A stretch of DNA of 64,000 nt from an uncultured Eubacteriales bacterium. GTDB taxonomy: Bacteria; Bacillota; Clostridia; Oscillospirales; CAG-272. Both the position numbers and the translations under genes were made by a program. The notes under the pieces were generated by a model that saw nothing but the letters and a program-made list of their open reading frames with translations, did not search any database and was not told the origin of the DNA. The DNA lies in the NCBI GenBank assembly GCA_902491535.1, contig CABUHS010000001.1, positions 101,927 to 165,926 on the forward strand. Direction: 5' to 3'. This document shows positions 51,321 to 59,638 of this stretch, one piece after another (within the stretch, counting starts at the first letter, position 1; every line of letters begins with the position of its first letter).

Positions 51321-52451
51321 ATGGCGACAAAATCAAAAAAAGCGGTTCAGGTGGTTGCTCCGATAGAAGATGCAGAGGAGAAAAAGAAAGCGCTTGATAC
51401 AGCTATAAGTCAGATTACAAAGCAGTTTGGACAGGGTTCTATTATAAAACTCGGTGAAAATCCGGTTATGAATGTGAGCGCTGTATCTACAGGCTCTCTC
51501 ACTCTTGACCTTGCTCTCGGAATCGGAGGCTTGCCCCGCGGACGTATTATAGAGATATACGGACCCGAATCTTCGGGTAAAACTACTCTTGCGCTTCATG
51601 TCGTAGCTGAAACGCAGAAGCTTGGGGGAACAGCTGCATTTGTCGATGCAGAGCATGCGCTTGATCCTGTATATGCGAAGAATCTCGGTGTTAAAACAGA
51701 TGAACTTCTTGTTTCTCAGCCTGACAGCGGAGAACAGGCGCTTGAGATAACCGAAGCACTTGTGCGTTCCGGAGCTGTTGACATTGTTGTAGTTGACTCG
51801 GTTGCGGCTCTTGTTCCTCAGCAGGAAATTGACGGAGATATGGGCTCGGCACATGTCGGATTACAGGCGAGACTTATGTCGCAGGCACTCCGTAAGCTTT
51901 CCGGTGCGATCTCGAAATCAAATTCGATTGTAATATTTATCAATCAGCTTCGCGAAAAGGTCGGTATTGTATACGGAAATCCCGAAACTACACCCGGCGG
52001 ACGCGCACTCAAATTTTACGCATCTGTACGTATAGACATCCGCAAGGGAGAGGCACTTAAAAACGGAACCGAGCAATACGGTTCAAGAGTAAAGTGCAAG
52101 GTCGTTAAAAATAAAGTGGCGCCTCCGTTCAAAGTGGCGGAATTCGATGTTCTCTACGGAAAGGGAATATCCAAATCAGGCGAGCTTTTGGATATAGGTG
52201 TTGAACTTGACGTTGTTGAGAAAAGCGGATCATGGTTTTCCTTCGACGGCGTACGCATCGGACAGGGAAAAGAAAATGCACGCAAGTACATTGAAGAAAA
52301 TCCCGAATGTATGGAGAAGATCGAGCAACGTATAAAACAGCTCAGCGATAAGATAGATCTTGATATGACTAACAACGATCTTGACGGTGTATCCGGAGAC
52401 GATGCGGACGATTATGATATTGATATTCCGCTTGCTTCCGATGATGAATAA
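51321..52451 (+). CDS. recA: Recombinase RecA
   Basis: DNA strand-exchange protein and SOS co-protease. It has 376 residues. The core has Walker A GPESSGKTTLALH near 77 and LDPVYAKNLGVK near 113; Walker B is in VDIVVVDSVAALVPQQEIDG near 150. QLREKVGIVYGNPETTPGG near 212 is the DNA-binding loop region. The C-terminus is acidic (DDADDYDIDIPLASDDE). AGGAGG precedes the ATG. It follows the lipoprotein gene by 31 bases; recX follows. Confidence 0.98.
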   Translation: MATKSKKAVQVVAPIEDAEEKKKALDTAISQITKQFGQGSIIKLGENPVMNVSAVSTGSLTLDLALGIGGLPRGRIIEIYGPESSGKTTLALHVVAETQKLGGTAAFVDAEHALDPVYAKNLGVKTDELLVSQPDSGEQALEITEALVRSGAVDIVVVDSVAALVPQQEIDGDMGSAHVGLQARLMSQALRKLSGAISKSNSIVIFINQLREKVGIVYGNPETTPGGRALKFYASVRIDIRKGEALKNGTEQYGSRVKCKVVKNKVAPPFKVAEFDVLYGKGISKSGELLDIGVELDVVEKSGSWFSFDGVRIGQGKENARKYIEENPECMEKIEQRIKQLSDKIDLDMTNNDLDGVSGDDADDYDIDIPLASDDE

Positions 52452-52494
52452 ATATTTGCAGTAAAACACAGTGTACGGAAAACGGTGAGATATT

Positions 52495-53022
52495 TTGAGT
52501 TACAGCGAGGAAAAGAGTAAAAAACGGCTTTCGCGTACGTCCGAAAGCGATGAATATACCGATTCCGAATATGCCTGCATCAGCAGTGCGATGAATATTC
52601 TTGTGTATGCTAATAACACCGAGAAAAGACTCAGAGAAAAGCTTTCGCGCAAAGGATATTGCGCTGATGATATAGATGTTGCGCTTGAGTATGTAAAGGG
52701 CAAGGGATATATAAACGAAAAATCTCAGGTTATAGATGCTGCTGTTATGCTTGCGACGACAAAGCTGTACGGAAAAAGACGTATAGCAGTCGAACTGTAT
52801 AAAAAAGGATTCAAACGTGAGGATATTGCGCAGATAGATTATGATGAACTTGAGATAGATTTTATCGCCGGATGTGCCGCACTAATATGCCGTGCGTGTA
52901 AGCTTGATGATGATGAAAAGCGGGAGTTTGTCCCGGATAACAAGATCATGGGCTCGCTTATCAGATACGGATATACGGTGAGTGAGATACGTGAAGCTGT
53001 CAGGCTTTTGCACGAAACATAA
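52495..53022 (+). CDS. recX: Regulatory protein RecX
   Basis: Modulator of RecA filament. It has 175 residues, with three RecX three-helix repeats. ALEYVKGKGYINEKSQV near 65 and LYGKRRIAVELYKKGFKREDI near 91 (core YGKRRIAVELYKKGF) match the family. The start is TTG with GGTGAG about six bases upstream. It follows recA by 43 bases, as in many bacteria. Confidence 0.92.
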   Translation: MSYSEEKSKKRLSRTSESDEYTDSEYACISSAMNILVYANNTEKRLREKLSRKGYCADDIDVALEYVKGKGYINEKSQVIDAAVMLATTKLYGKRRIAVELYKKGFKREDIAQIDYDELEIDFIAGCAALICRACKLDDDEKREFVPDNKIMGSLIRYGYTVSEIREAVRLLHET

Positions 53023-53051
53023 AGAATACAGACGCGGATTGGAATTTGAAA

Positions 53052-54542
53052 ATGAGAAAAACTAAAATCGGTTTCATATCGCTCGGATGCCCGAAAAATC
53101 AGATCGATACCGAGATAATGCTCCATGAACTTATGGAGGCAGGATATGAAATAACGCCTGAGGATATAAAGGCGGATATTATAATAGTAAATACCTGTGC
53201 ATTTATAACGAGTGCCAAGAAGGAAGCTATAGATAATATACTTGATGTTGCATGGCTGAAGAAAAAACGGCTGCGCGGTCTTATTGTAACAGGATGTCTT
53301 GCAGAACGTTACCGTGAGCAGCTGCTTGCCGAGATGCCTGAAGTAGATGCAGTTTTAGGAACAGGAAGTATTCATGATATTGTCGAGGCGGTGCGTTCGG
53401 TCGATGAACGGACCAAAGATATGAAAAAGGCTTTGGGCGACGGAGGAATATCCGACGGTGATACTGATGTATCTGCCGAAAATGCGATATATGAAAGCGC
53501 ATGCGAGGGTACATGCTGTGACTGTGAAGATAATTATGAGGAAGCATCGCATTCAGATACCGATATTTCGCTTAAATACCGATCTTTCAGACCGCAGGAG
53601 GAACTTTGTCTCGGCGGAGATCGCGTGGTTACTACACCTGAGTATTATGCGTATCTCAAAATTGCGGAAGGATGCGATAACAGATGTACTTACTGCGTTA
53701 TTCCGAGTCTGCGCGGACATTTCAGAAGCCGCCGTATAGAGGAGCTTGTTGAAGAAGCAAAGACACTTGAAAAAATCGGTGTGAAAGAGCTTATTCTTAT
53801 CGCTCAGGATACTTCCCGTTACGGAATAGACCTTTACGGTGAATACAGCCTTGCAAAGCTCATCAGAGCAATAACTGAAAATACGGAGATACCGTGGATA
53901 AGACTTTTGTATTGTTATCCTGATAAGATAACCGATGAGCTTGTTGCTGAGTTACGCGATAACGACCGCCTTGTCAAGTATATAGATATTCCGATTCAGC
54001 ATATTTCCGATGATATTTTGAAGAGAATGAACCGTCACGGCGGAAGTGAAGTAATAAAGGATGCAATGAGCAGACTCCGCAGAGAGGTTCCCGGAATCGT
54101 TATACGGACAACTGCGATTGTCGGCTTTCCCGGAGAGACTGAAGAACAGTTTGCGGAACTGTGTGAATATGTCAGGGAAGCCGAATTCGAACATTTCGGT
54201 GCATTTACCTATTCCCGTGAAGAAGATACACCTGCATATGATATGCCTGACCAGATCGACGAACAGGTAAAACAAGACCGTTATGACGCAGTTATGAAGC
54301 TTCAGATGCGCATAAATGACAAGCAGAATCGCAAAAAGCTCGGAAAGAAAATAAGGGTGATCTGCGAAGGCTTTGATCCGGTTGCCGAGTCCCATTTCGG
54401 ACGGAGCTATGCCGATGCGCCTGAAATAGACGGAAAAATATATTTTTCATCTGACAAGCGTATTCCCGAGGGACAGTTTGTCGATGTTCTTATTACAGAA
54501 ATTCTTGATTATGATCTTGTCGGAAAGGCGGCATTAAAATGA
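53052..54542 (+). CDS. rimO: Ribosomal protein S12 methylthiotransferase RimO
   Basis: Radical-SAM enzyme that methylthiolates S12 Asp88. It has 496 residues versus about 440 in relatives. The MTTase N-domain begins ISLGCPKNQIDTE and has NTCAF near 53 and TGCLAERY near 85; the radical SAM motif is CDNRCTYC near 213. The TRAM domain ends the protein. An insert near 130-178 is rich in Asp, Ser and Cys and includes CEGTCCDC near 151. The ATG at 53052 is preferred for its spacing to GGA; a TTG at 53046 is also possible. It overlaps pgsA by four bases. Confidence 0.93.
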   Translation: MRKTKIGFISLGCPKNQIDTEIMLHELMEAGYEITPEDIKADIIIVNTCAFITSAKKEAIDNILDVAWLKKKRLRGLIVTGCLAERYREQLLAEMPEVDAVLGTGSIHDIVEAVRSVDERTKDMKKALGDGGISDGDTDVSAENAIYESACEGTCCDCEDNYEEASHSDTDISLKYRSFRPQEELCLGGDRVVTTPEYYAYLKIAEGCDNRCTYCVIPSLRGHFRSRRIEELVEEAKTLEKIGVKELILIAQDTSRYGIDLYGEYSLAKLIRAITENTEIPWIRLLYCYPDKITDELVAELRDNDRLVKYIDIPIQHISDDILKRMNRHGGSEVIKDAMSRLRREVPGIVIRTTAIVGFPGETEEQFAELCEYVREAEFEHFGAFTYSREEDTPAYDMPDQIDEQVKQDRYDAVMKLQMRINDKQNRKKLGKKIRVICEGFDPVAESHFGRSYADAPEIDGKIYFSSDKRIPEGQFVDVLITEILDYDLVGKAALK

Positions 54543-55117
54543 AGCTGAATTTGCCTACAAAGTTTACTGTAATGCGACTTATACTTATACCGTTCTGCAT
54601 GGTATTTATAATATATCCCATATTTCCCGGAGATGTAATATGGCGTATAGTTGCAGCCATTCTTTTTATCATTACATCGCTTACGGATATGCTCGACGGA
54701 CAGCTTGCAAGAAAGATGAATCTTGTGACAGATCTCGGTAAATTCCTTGACCCGCTTGCTGACAAAATGCTTGTTATAGGTGTGCTTCTGGCAGTAATTA
54801 TCCGATATTCAAATTTTGACCCTGCATTTTGCAATGTTCTCGGATGGGGACTGTTTATTATCATTCTGCGTGAGATGTCAGTAACTCTTCTTCGCATGAT
54901 GGCATCAAATAAAGAGGGAATTGTTATTGCCGCGGCATGGCTCGGAAAGGTCAAAACTACGGTTCAGATGGTCGGAATTGTTGTGATGCTTATTGAACCT
55001 CTCTTTCCTGTAACGCATATGTCGGTTTCATATGTTATGACTGCTGCAATGATTGTGCTTACGGTTTGGTCCGGACTTGAATACTTTAAGGCGTATATGC
55101 CGATGCTCAGTGAGTGA
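54539..55117 (+). CDS. pgsA: CDP-diacylglycerol--glycerol-3-phosphate 3-phosphatidyltransferase
   Basis: Makes phosphatidylglycerophosphate for membrane phospholipids. It has 192 residues and four to five spans (about 22-42, 80-100, 115-135, 150-180). The CDP-alcohol motif DG-x2-AR-x8-G-x3-D-x3-D is present in DMLDGQLARKM and GKFLDPLADK. It overlaps rimO by four bases. The order recA-recX-rimO-pgsA is a rearranged form of the more usual rimO-pgsA-cinA-recA. Confidence 0.94.
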   Translation: MKLNLPTKFTVMRLILIPFCMVFIIYPIFPGDVIWRIVAAILFIITSLTDMLDGQLARKMNLVTDLGKFLDPLADKMLVIGVLLAVIIRYSNFDPAFCNVLGWGLFIIILREMSVTLLRMMASNKEGIVIAAAWLGKVKTTVQMVGIVVMLIEPLFPVTHMSVSYVMTAAMIVLTVWSGLEYFKAYMPMLSE

Positions 55118-55157
55118 TCTTGAAAACGTCTGAAATATATTTGAAAATTATTATAGT

Positions 55158-55192
55158 AAAGGCAGGATCTTTTCTAAAAGATTCTGTCTTTT
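55158..55192 (+). terminator. Terminator after pgsA
   Basis: AAAGGCAGGATCTTTT pairs imperfectly with AAAAGATTCTGTCTTTT, followed by CTTTTTAT. Confidence 0.7.
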
Positions 55193-55359
55193 CTTTTTAT
55201 AATAAAACTGTATTTTTAATAATATAAGATTGCTTGCACATAAGGAACGGAAGCTGATTTTTTAATATTCTGTATTTAAAAAATAATAAAAACATCTTTA
55301 TTTTTTTTGTAAGAAGTGCTACAATGAACGATAAAGAAAGATATTTTGGGAGAATAGTA

Positions 55360-56517
55360 ATGAATATGAAGATAACAAACGATATTTTATATGTTGGAGT
55401 AAACGATCACAGTATTGATCTTTTTGAAGGACAGTATTCTGTGCCTAACGGTATGTCCTATAATTCATATGTTATAATAGATGACAGAATAGCAGTTATG
55501 GATACCGTTGATGCCCATTTTAATGATGAGTGGCTTTGCAATATTGATAAAGCTTTAAACGGACGTAAGCCGGATTACCTTATAGTCCATCATATGGAGC
55601 CTGACCATTCTGCAAATATAGCAAATTTTATGCAAAAATACAGTGATGCTGTAATAGTTTCAAGCGCAAAAGCGTTTGTAATGATGAAGCAGTTTTTCGG
55701 TACCGATTTTGCAGAAAGAAAGCAGGTTGTTGCAGAGGGAGATACGCTGACATTGGGTAAACATGTCCTTTCATTTACAGCTGCACCGATGGTACACTGG
55801 CCTGAGGTTATAGTTACTTACGATAGCTGTGATAAAGTACTGTTTTCAGCGGACGGATTCGGAAAATTCGGAGCGCTTGATACCGAAGAGGATTGGACTT
55901 CAGAAGCAAGACGCTATTATATAGGTATTGTCGGTAAGTACGGCGCTCAGGTACAGTCACTGCTGAAAAAAGTAAGCGGCTTGGATATACAGACTATCTG
56001 TCCTCTGCACGGTCCAGTCTTAAATGAAAATTTGGGATATTATCTCGGTCTTTATAACACATGGTCATCCTATATGCCCGAAAGTGAAGGTGTAATGATA
56101 GCATATACATCTGTTTACGGGCATACAAAGGCGGCTGCTATGAAGCTTGCAGATATGCTTAAAAAAGGCGGCTGTTCCGAGGTGGTAGTAACCGATCTGG
56201 CACGTGCCGATATGGCGCAGGCAGCTGCCGATGCATTTCGCTGTAAAAAGCTTGTTTTAGCTACAGTTACATATAATGCCGATATCTTTCCTTTTATGCG
56301 TACATTTATCGAGCATCTTATTGAAAGAAATTATCAGAACCGTATTGTAGGCTTTATCGAAAACGGAACGTGGGCGCCCCTTGCGGCAAAAACTATGAAG
56401 TCAATGTTTGAAAAGAGCAAAAATCTAGATATATTAGAGCCGGTTGTTACGTTAAAATCAGTTCTTAACGGAGAAAGCACCGAAAAACTTAATGACCTTT
56501 CAGCGGCGTTACTGTAA
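55360..56517 (+). CDS. FprA family A-type flavoprotein (flavodiiron protein)
   Basis: Reduces oxygen or nitric oxide to water or nitrous oxide with electrons from rubredoxin; an oxygen-protection enzyme in anaerobes. It has 385 residues from the ATG at 55360 (GGGAG eight bases upstream). The metallo-beta-lactamase domain (1-245) holds the diiron ligands in HHMEPDHSAN near 78 and in VHWPEV near 145 and CPLHGPV near 222. The flavodoxin domain (about 250-385) begins GVMIAYTSVYGHTKAAA. Rubredoxin genes follow downstream, a fitting partner. Confidence 0.93.
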   Translation: MNMKITNDILYVGVNDHSIDLFEGQYSVPNGMSYNSYVIIDDRIAVMDTVDAHFNDEWLCNIDKALNGRKPDYLIVHHMEPDHSANIANFMQKYSDAVIVSSAKAFVMMKQFFGTDFAERKQVVAEGDTLTLGKHVLSFTAAPMVHWPEVIVTYDSCDKVLFSADGFGKFGALDTEEDWTSEARRYYIGIVGKYGAQVQSLLKKVSGLDIQTICPLHGPVLNENLGYYLGLYNTWSSYMPESEGVMIAYTSVYGHTKAAAMKLADMLKKGGCSEVVVTDLARADMAQAAADAFRCKKLVLATVTYNADIFPFMRTFIEHLIERNYQNRIVGFIENGTWAPLAAKTMKSMFEKSKNLDILEPVVTLKSVLNGESTEKLNDLSAALL

Positions 56518-56713
56518 TATTTTATTGTCACAACATATATTATTGAATCAAACTGTAGGATCATGAGATCTTTTATGCCATAAATGACAGGTATACAGAT
56601 AATAAATTCGTACACGAACCTGCCCAATTCAGGGAAGGCGAAAAGAGGGAAAGCCTTGTTAGACTGCCCAATATTAAAGCATTTTCAAATTATTAAAAAT
56701 TTTCAAAAATCCC

Positions 56714-56742
56714 TTGACAAGGTTTGCGGGGTATGGTAAAAT
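56714..56742 (+). promoter_or_regulatory. Promoter of structured RNA copy 1
   Basis: TTGACA (56714-56719), 17-bp spacer, TAAAAT (56737-56742). The same box, spacing and flanking TTTCAAAA-TCCC occur at copy 2. Confidence 0.85.
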
Positions 56743-56748
56743 ATAACC

Positions 56749-57022
56749 AATTTAATACTGAGTTTTTCCGGCGAGACGTAAAACAATGCCGGCAGAACTG
56801 TTGAGCGGCAAACTGAGTATCTCCTCCTGATATTTATGTGAGAAACACATAAATACCTATCAGAATCCCGGTACTGACATTGTGTCTGAGGTTATCTCAT
56901 TATATTTTTATGATAATTTCAAAGGCTGTCCTGTTTTTCAGGTGATTTTTTTGGCGTTTAAAAATTGGTTATATGAAACGGACAGATGTGTTTTGTGTGT
57001 ACACATCTGTCCGATATTTTTT
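56749..57022 (+). ncRNA. Unidentified structured RNA, copy 1
   Basis: A non-coding transcript of about 270 nt. The 5' end AACCAATTT pairs with AAATTGGTT at 56962-56970, forming a closing stem. Inside: a CCGGC/GCCGG hairpin with the conserved loop (GAGACG...AACAAT), a CTGATA/TATCAG stem with inner TTTATGTG/CACATAAA, and CCTG/CAGG. A 12-bp terminator CGGACAGATGTG/CACATCTGTCCG and a T run end it. A second copy lies at 63726-63993. I cannot match it to 6S, tmRNA, SRP RNA, RNase P or a riboswitch. Confidence 0.75.
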
Positions 57023-57301
57023 AATTCATCTTAAAGAATGTAAGCCTTTTGAAATCAGATCCGTGTGGAATTCCACGCGGTAAGCGGTGTACCAAAAAAA
57101 TGAAAATAGAATATTATTAAAAGACTGCAGCTTTTACTGCAGAACCGCCTTAACTTGGAGTGATCTGCCGGATAAAACAATTGCCGCAACGGATAGACTT
57201 TTGATACCGGATATACAAACATATTCGAATTTTTAGTATTATCGACTATACCGGTGAACATAAATACAGAAAATAAATTAAGTAAACAAGGAGGAAAAAT
57301 A

Positions 57302-57934
57302 ATGAAGTATGTATGTCAAATCTGCGGCTATGTCTATGACGATGCCGAAGAGAAAGTATCCTTTGAACAGCTTCCGGAAGATTGGAAGTGTCCGCTATGC
57401 GGTGCGGTAAAGATAGATTTTAAGCCGAAAACTGCTGATGGAAAAAAAGAAAATCCGGTTGCAGCGCCCATAGAATCAGAGCTTGTAAATCTGTCTGCCG
57501 GTCAATTGGCGGCGCTCTGCTCAAATCTTGCTCGTGGCTGCGAGAAACAGTATAAAGAGGAGGAGTCCAGGCTGTTCCGTGAGCTTGCTGACTATTTTAC
57601 CGCTGCGGTTCCTGCTGTCAGTGACGCTACTGTCAAAAAATTGGCACAGAAATTACAAGAGGATGCAGAAAACTATGCCGGTGTCCGTGCCACAGCCGAT
57701 GCAAGCAGCGACCGAGGTGCGGCAAGAATCTGCGTTTGGGGCGAAAAGGTTACCCGTATGCTTTCTTCTCTCGTGAGTCGTTATATGACCGAGGGAGAAA
57801 AGATGTTGGAGGGAAAAACCATTTGGGTTTGCACGGTCTGTGGTTTCGTCTACATCGGCGAGCAAGCACCGGAGTTGTGCCCTGTATGTAAAGTCCCTGC
57901 ATGGAAATTTGAAAAAATTGAAGGGAGAGTGTAA
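57302..57934 (+). CDS. Rubredoxin-helical-rubredoxin domain protein
   Basis: A 210-residue protein. The N-terminal domain (1-52) is a rubredoxin-type iron site: CQICGYVYDDAEE and CPLCGAVK. A central helical domain (about 60-165) has Glu-rich helices and resembles a ferritin-like or rubrerythrin-related fold, though I see no full EExH pair. The C-terminal domain (172-210) is a second rubredoxin-like ribbon (CTVCGFVY, CPVC). The ATG at 57302 has AGGAGG nine bases upstream. It lies two bases before the multi-domain rubrerythrin gene, so both are in one unit. Likely electron transfer in oxygen or peroxide reduction. Confidence 0.82.
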   Translation: MKYVCQICGYVYDDAEEKVSFEQLPEDWKCPLCGAVKIDFKPKTADGKKENPVAAPIESELVNLSAGQLAALCSNLARGCEKQYKEEESRLFRELADYFTAAVPAVSDATVKKLAQKLQEDAENYAGVRATADASSDRGAARICVWGEKVTRMLSSLVSRYMTEGEKMLEGKTIWVCTVCGFVYIGEQAPELCPVCKVPAWKFEKIEGRV

Positions 57935-57936
57935 TC

Positions 57937-59106
57937 ATGAATAAAGTTGCGGTTCGTAATTTGAGACTTTGTACAAAGGATTGTCTCTGCCTGTATGTTT
58001 GTCCTGTTGGAGCAACGGATACGGAAAACAGTATTATTGATGTAGAAAAATGCATCGGCTGCGGTGTTTGTGCAAGTGCTTGTCCAAGCGGAGCCATTAG
58101 TATGGTACCCAAAGAATATCCGGCTCAGCAGCCAAAAGCAGATTCTGTTAAAGGTGTTTTGAATAGTGTTGCTCAGCGCAAAGCAGATGAAGAAAAAGAA
58201 GCTTTGCAAATTGCAGAAGTAGCGGAAGCAGACGGTCTGTACCGTCTGATGAAGGCTGTTGCCAAATCTGAACGATTGGTGGCGGAGGATATAATGCGTG
58301 AGGCAGGATATATGCTTCCTCAGAGTAATAATGCTCATGAACTTTTGGAAGAATTGATTGCAAAGTCTCCTGCCGGATTCCCTGTAGAATCTGCAAAAAA
58401 GTTACTTAATATGATTCCTAATAATGAAAATAAAAAGAAAGAGGTAAAAGTTATGAAAAAATGGGTTTGTTCAGTATGTGGTTATGTACATGATGGTGAT
58501 ACTCCTCCTGAAAAATGCCCTGTTTGTAAGCAGCCTGCAGACAAGTTTAATCTTGTAGAGGAAGAAAAGAAAAATCCTTATGCAGGTACACAAACTGAAA
58601 AAAATCTGGAGGCTGCTTTTGCCGGTGAATCTCAGGCCCGTAATAAGTATACCTATTATGCATCTGTTGCCAAAAAGGAAGGCTACGAGCAAATGTCAGC
58701 ATTATTTCTGAAAACTGCTGATAATGAAAAGGAACACGCCAAAATGTGGTTCAAAGAGCTGAACGGTCTTGGTGACACAGCTGACAATTTATTGTCAGCT
58801 GCTGAGGGCGAGAACTACGAGTGGACGGATATGTACGATGGCTTTGCTAAGACTGCTGAGGCAGAAGGATTTCCGGAGCTTGCTGCAAAGTTCCGCATGG
58901 TTGCTGCTATTGAAAAGCATCATGAGGAACGCTACCGTGCATTGCTTCATAATCTGGAAATGGCACAGGTGTTTGAAAAGAGTGATGTTAAGGTTTGGGA
59001 ATGCCGCAACTGCGGTCATATCGTTGTAGGCACGAAAGCTCCTGAGGTTTGTCCTGTTTGCGCTCATCCGCAGGCTTACTTTGAAATAAACGCCGAGAAC
59101 TACTGA
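57937..59106 (+). CDS. Ferredoxin-rubredoxin-rubrerythrin-rubredoxin fusion protein
   Basis: A 389-residue fusion. Residues 1-55 form a ferredoxin-like domain: a standard cluster CIGCGVCASACP and a first cluster with odd spacing (C-3-C-1-C-3-C). A helical linker follows (about 70-165). At 173-215 there is a rubredoxin (CSVCGYVHDGD, CPVC). At 218-340 there is a rubrerythrin diiron domain with EAAFAGESQARNKY, DNEKEHAKMW and IEKHHEERYRALL. A second rubredoxin ends it (CRNCGHIVVG, CPVCAHP). Rubrerythrins reduce hydrogen peroxide in anaerobes. An internal in-frame ATG at 58453 (residue 173), with GAGGTAAAAG upstream, could yield the rubredoxin-rubrerythrin part alone. Confidence 0.85.
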   Translation: MNKVAVRNLRLCTKDCLCLYVCPVGATDTENSIIDVEKCIGCGVCASACPSGAISMVPKEYPAQQPKADSVKGVLNSVAQRKADEEKEALQIAEVAEADGLYRLMKAVAKSERLVAEDIMREAGYMLPQSNNAHELLEELIAKSPAGFPVESAKKLLNMIPNNENKKKEVKVMKKWVCSVCGYVHDGDTPPEKCPVCKQPADKFNLVEEEKKNPYAGTQTEKNLEAAFAGESQARNKYTYYASVAKKEGYEQMSALFLKTADNEKEHAKMWFKELNGLGDTADNLLSAAEGENYEWTDMYDGFAKTAEAEGFPELAAKFRMVAAIEKHHEERYRALLHNLEMAQVFEKSDVKVWECRNCGHIVVGTKAPEVCPVCAHPQAYFEINAENY

Positions 59107-59140
59107 TTATAGTAGTTTAACTAAATAAAGATACAAGATG

Positions 59141-59177
59141 CGGTGTAGCTTAAAAATTAAAGTTACACCGTATTTTT
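59141..59177 (+). terminator. Terminator of the rubredoxin/rubrerythrin operon
   Basis: CGGTGTAGCTT pairs with AAAGTTACACCG (one mismatch), followed by TATTTTTT. Confidence 0.85.
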
Positions 59178-59256
59178 TGCCGAAATATTATCTATAAATT
59201 ACTGTTATGCATAGATTAAATCCGTATTTGCAATCTCTGTCACACGATTATGGATA

Positions 59257-59454
59257 TTATTCATTTGATGAACTCACATCGCCCTCCGTCCTTTTAATTT
59301 TGAATTTCTTAATTGGTGCTTTAGCGAACCTGACAATGAGTTCATCAACTGCATCAGCATATCTTCCGGCAGCAATAAGTTTGTTTCGCAGGCTGTTCAG
59401 ACTTTTGGTAATAATGCTGTCTAATAATAAATCGCTGAATAATGCTTCTTTTTC
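59257..59454 (-). pseudogene. Gene remnant, C-terminal fragment, possibly from a mobile element
   Basis: An open minus-strand frame of about 65 codons between two stops, with no start. It contains DSIITKSLNSLRNKLIAAGR and, after AVDELIVRFAK, a Lys-rich tail ending SSSNE. The composition is protein-like, but upstream codons are broken by stops. The plus-strand frame over it is a shadow. My memory suggests that similar segments occur in conjugative-element genes, but this is not certain. Confidence 0.4.
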
Positions 59455-59638
59455 TTATACGCTGTCCCTCCTTTGTGCTTACATTGTAGCAGGAGAGTTT
59501 TTGATATATTTTTCAAATTATCTCCTTATGTGGCGTTAGCATTCGTCAGCCACCTTTTTGTTTCCCTTAAAATAAACAGAACACTTTCGTGCCGTGAACG
59601 GCTCACGGCAGGTCATGCAGTATATGCCGCTGCAGACA
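59455..59638. other. Gap between remnant and addB
   Basis: No intact gene. A minus-strand frame across 59536-59620 ends with KGNKKVADEC, possibly a second broken fragment of the same element. CCGTGAACGGCTCACGG is a small hairpin near 59590. Confidence 0.35.

Noticed and set aside
56749..57022. tmRNA, 6S RNA, SRP RNA, RNase P RNA or a T-box leader as identity for the structured RNA
   Set aside because: I looked for their hallmark sequences (for example a tRNA-like 3' end, the RNase P core, the SRP tetraloop, the T-box sequence) and did not find them. 6S remains possible because of the paired ends, so it is not fully excluded.
59207..59539. 110-codon plus-strand frame in the gap after the rubrerythrin operon
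   Set aside because: The opposite strand carries a more protein-like fragment; this frame has no ribosome binding site and starts inside the terminator-proximal region.
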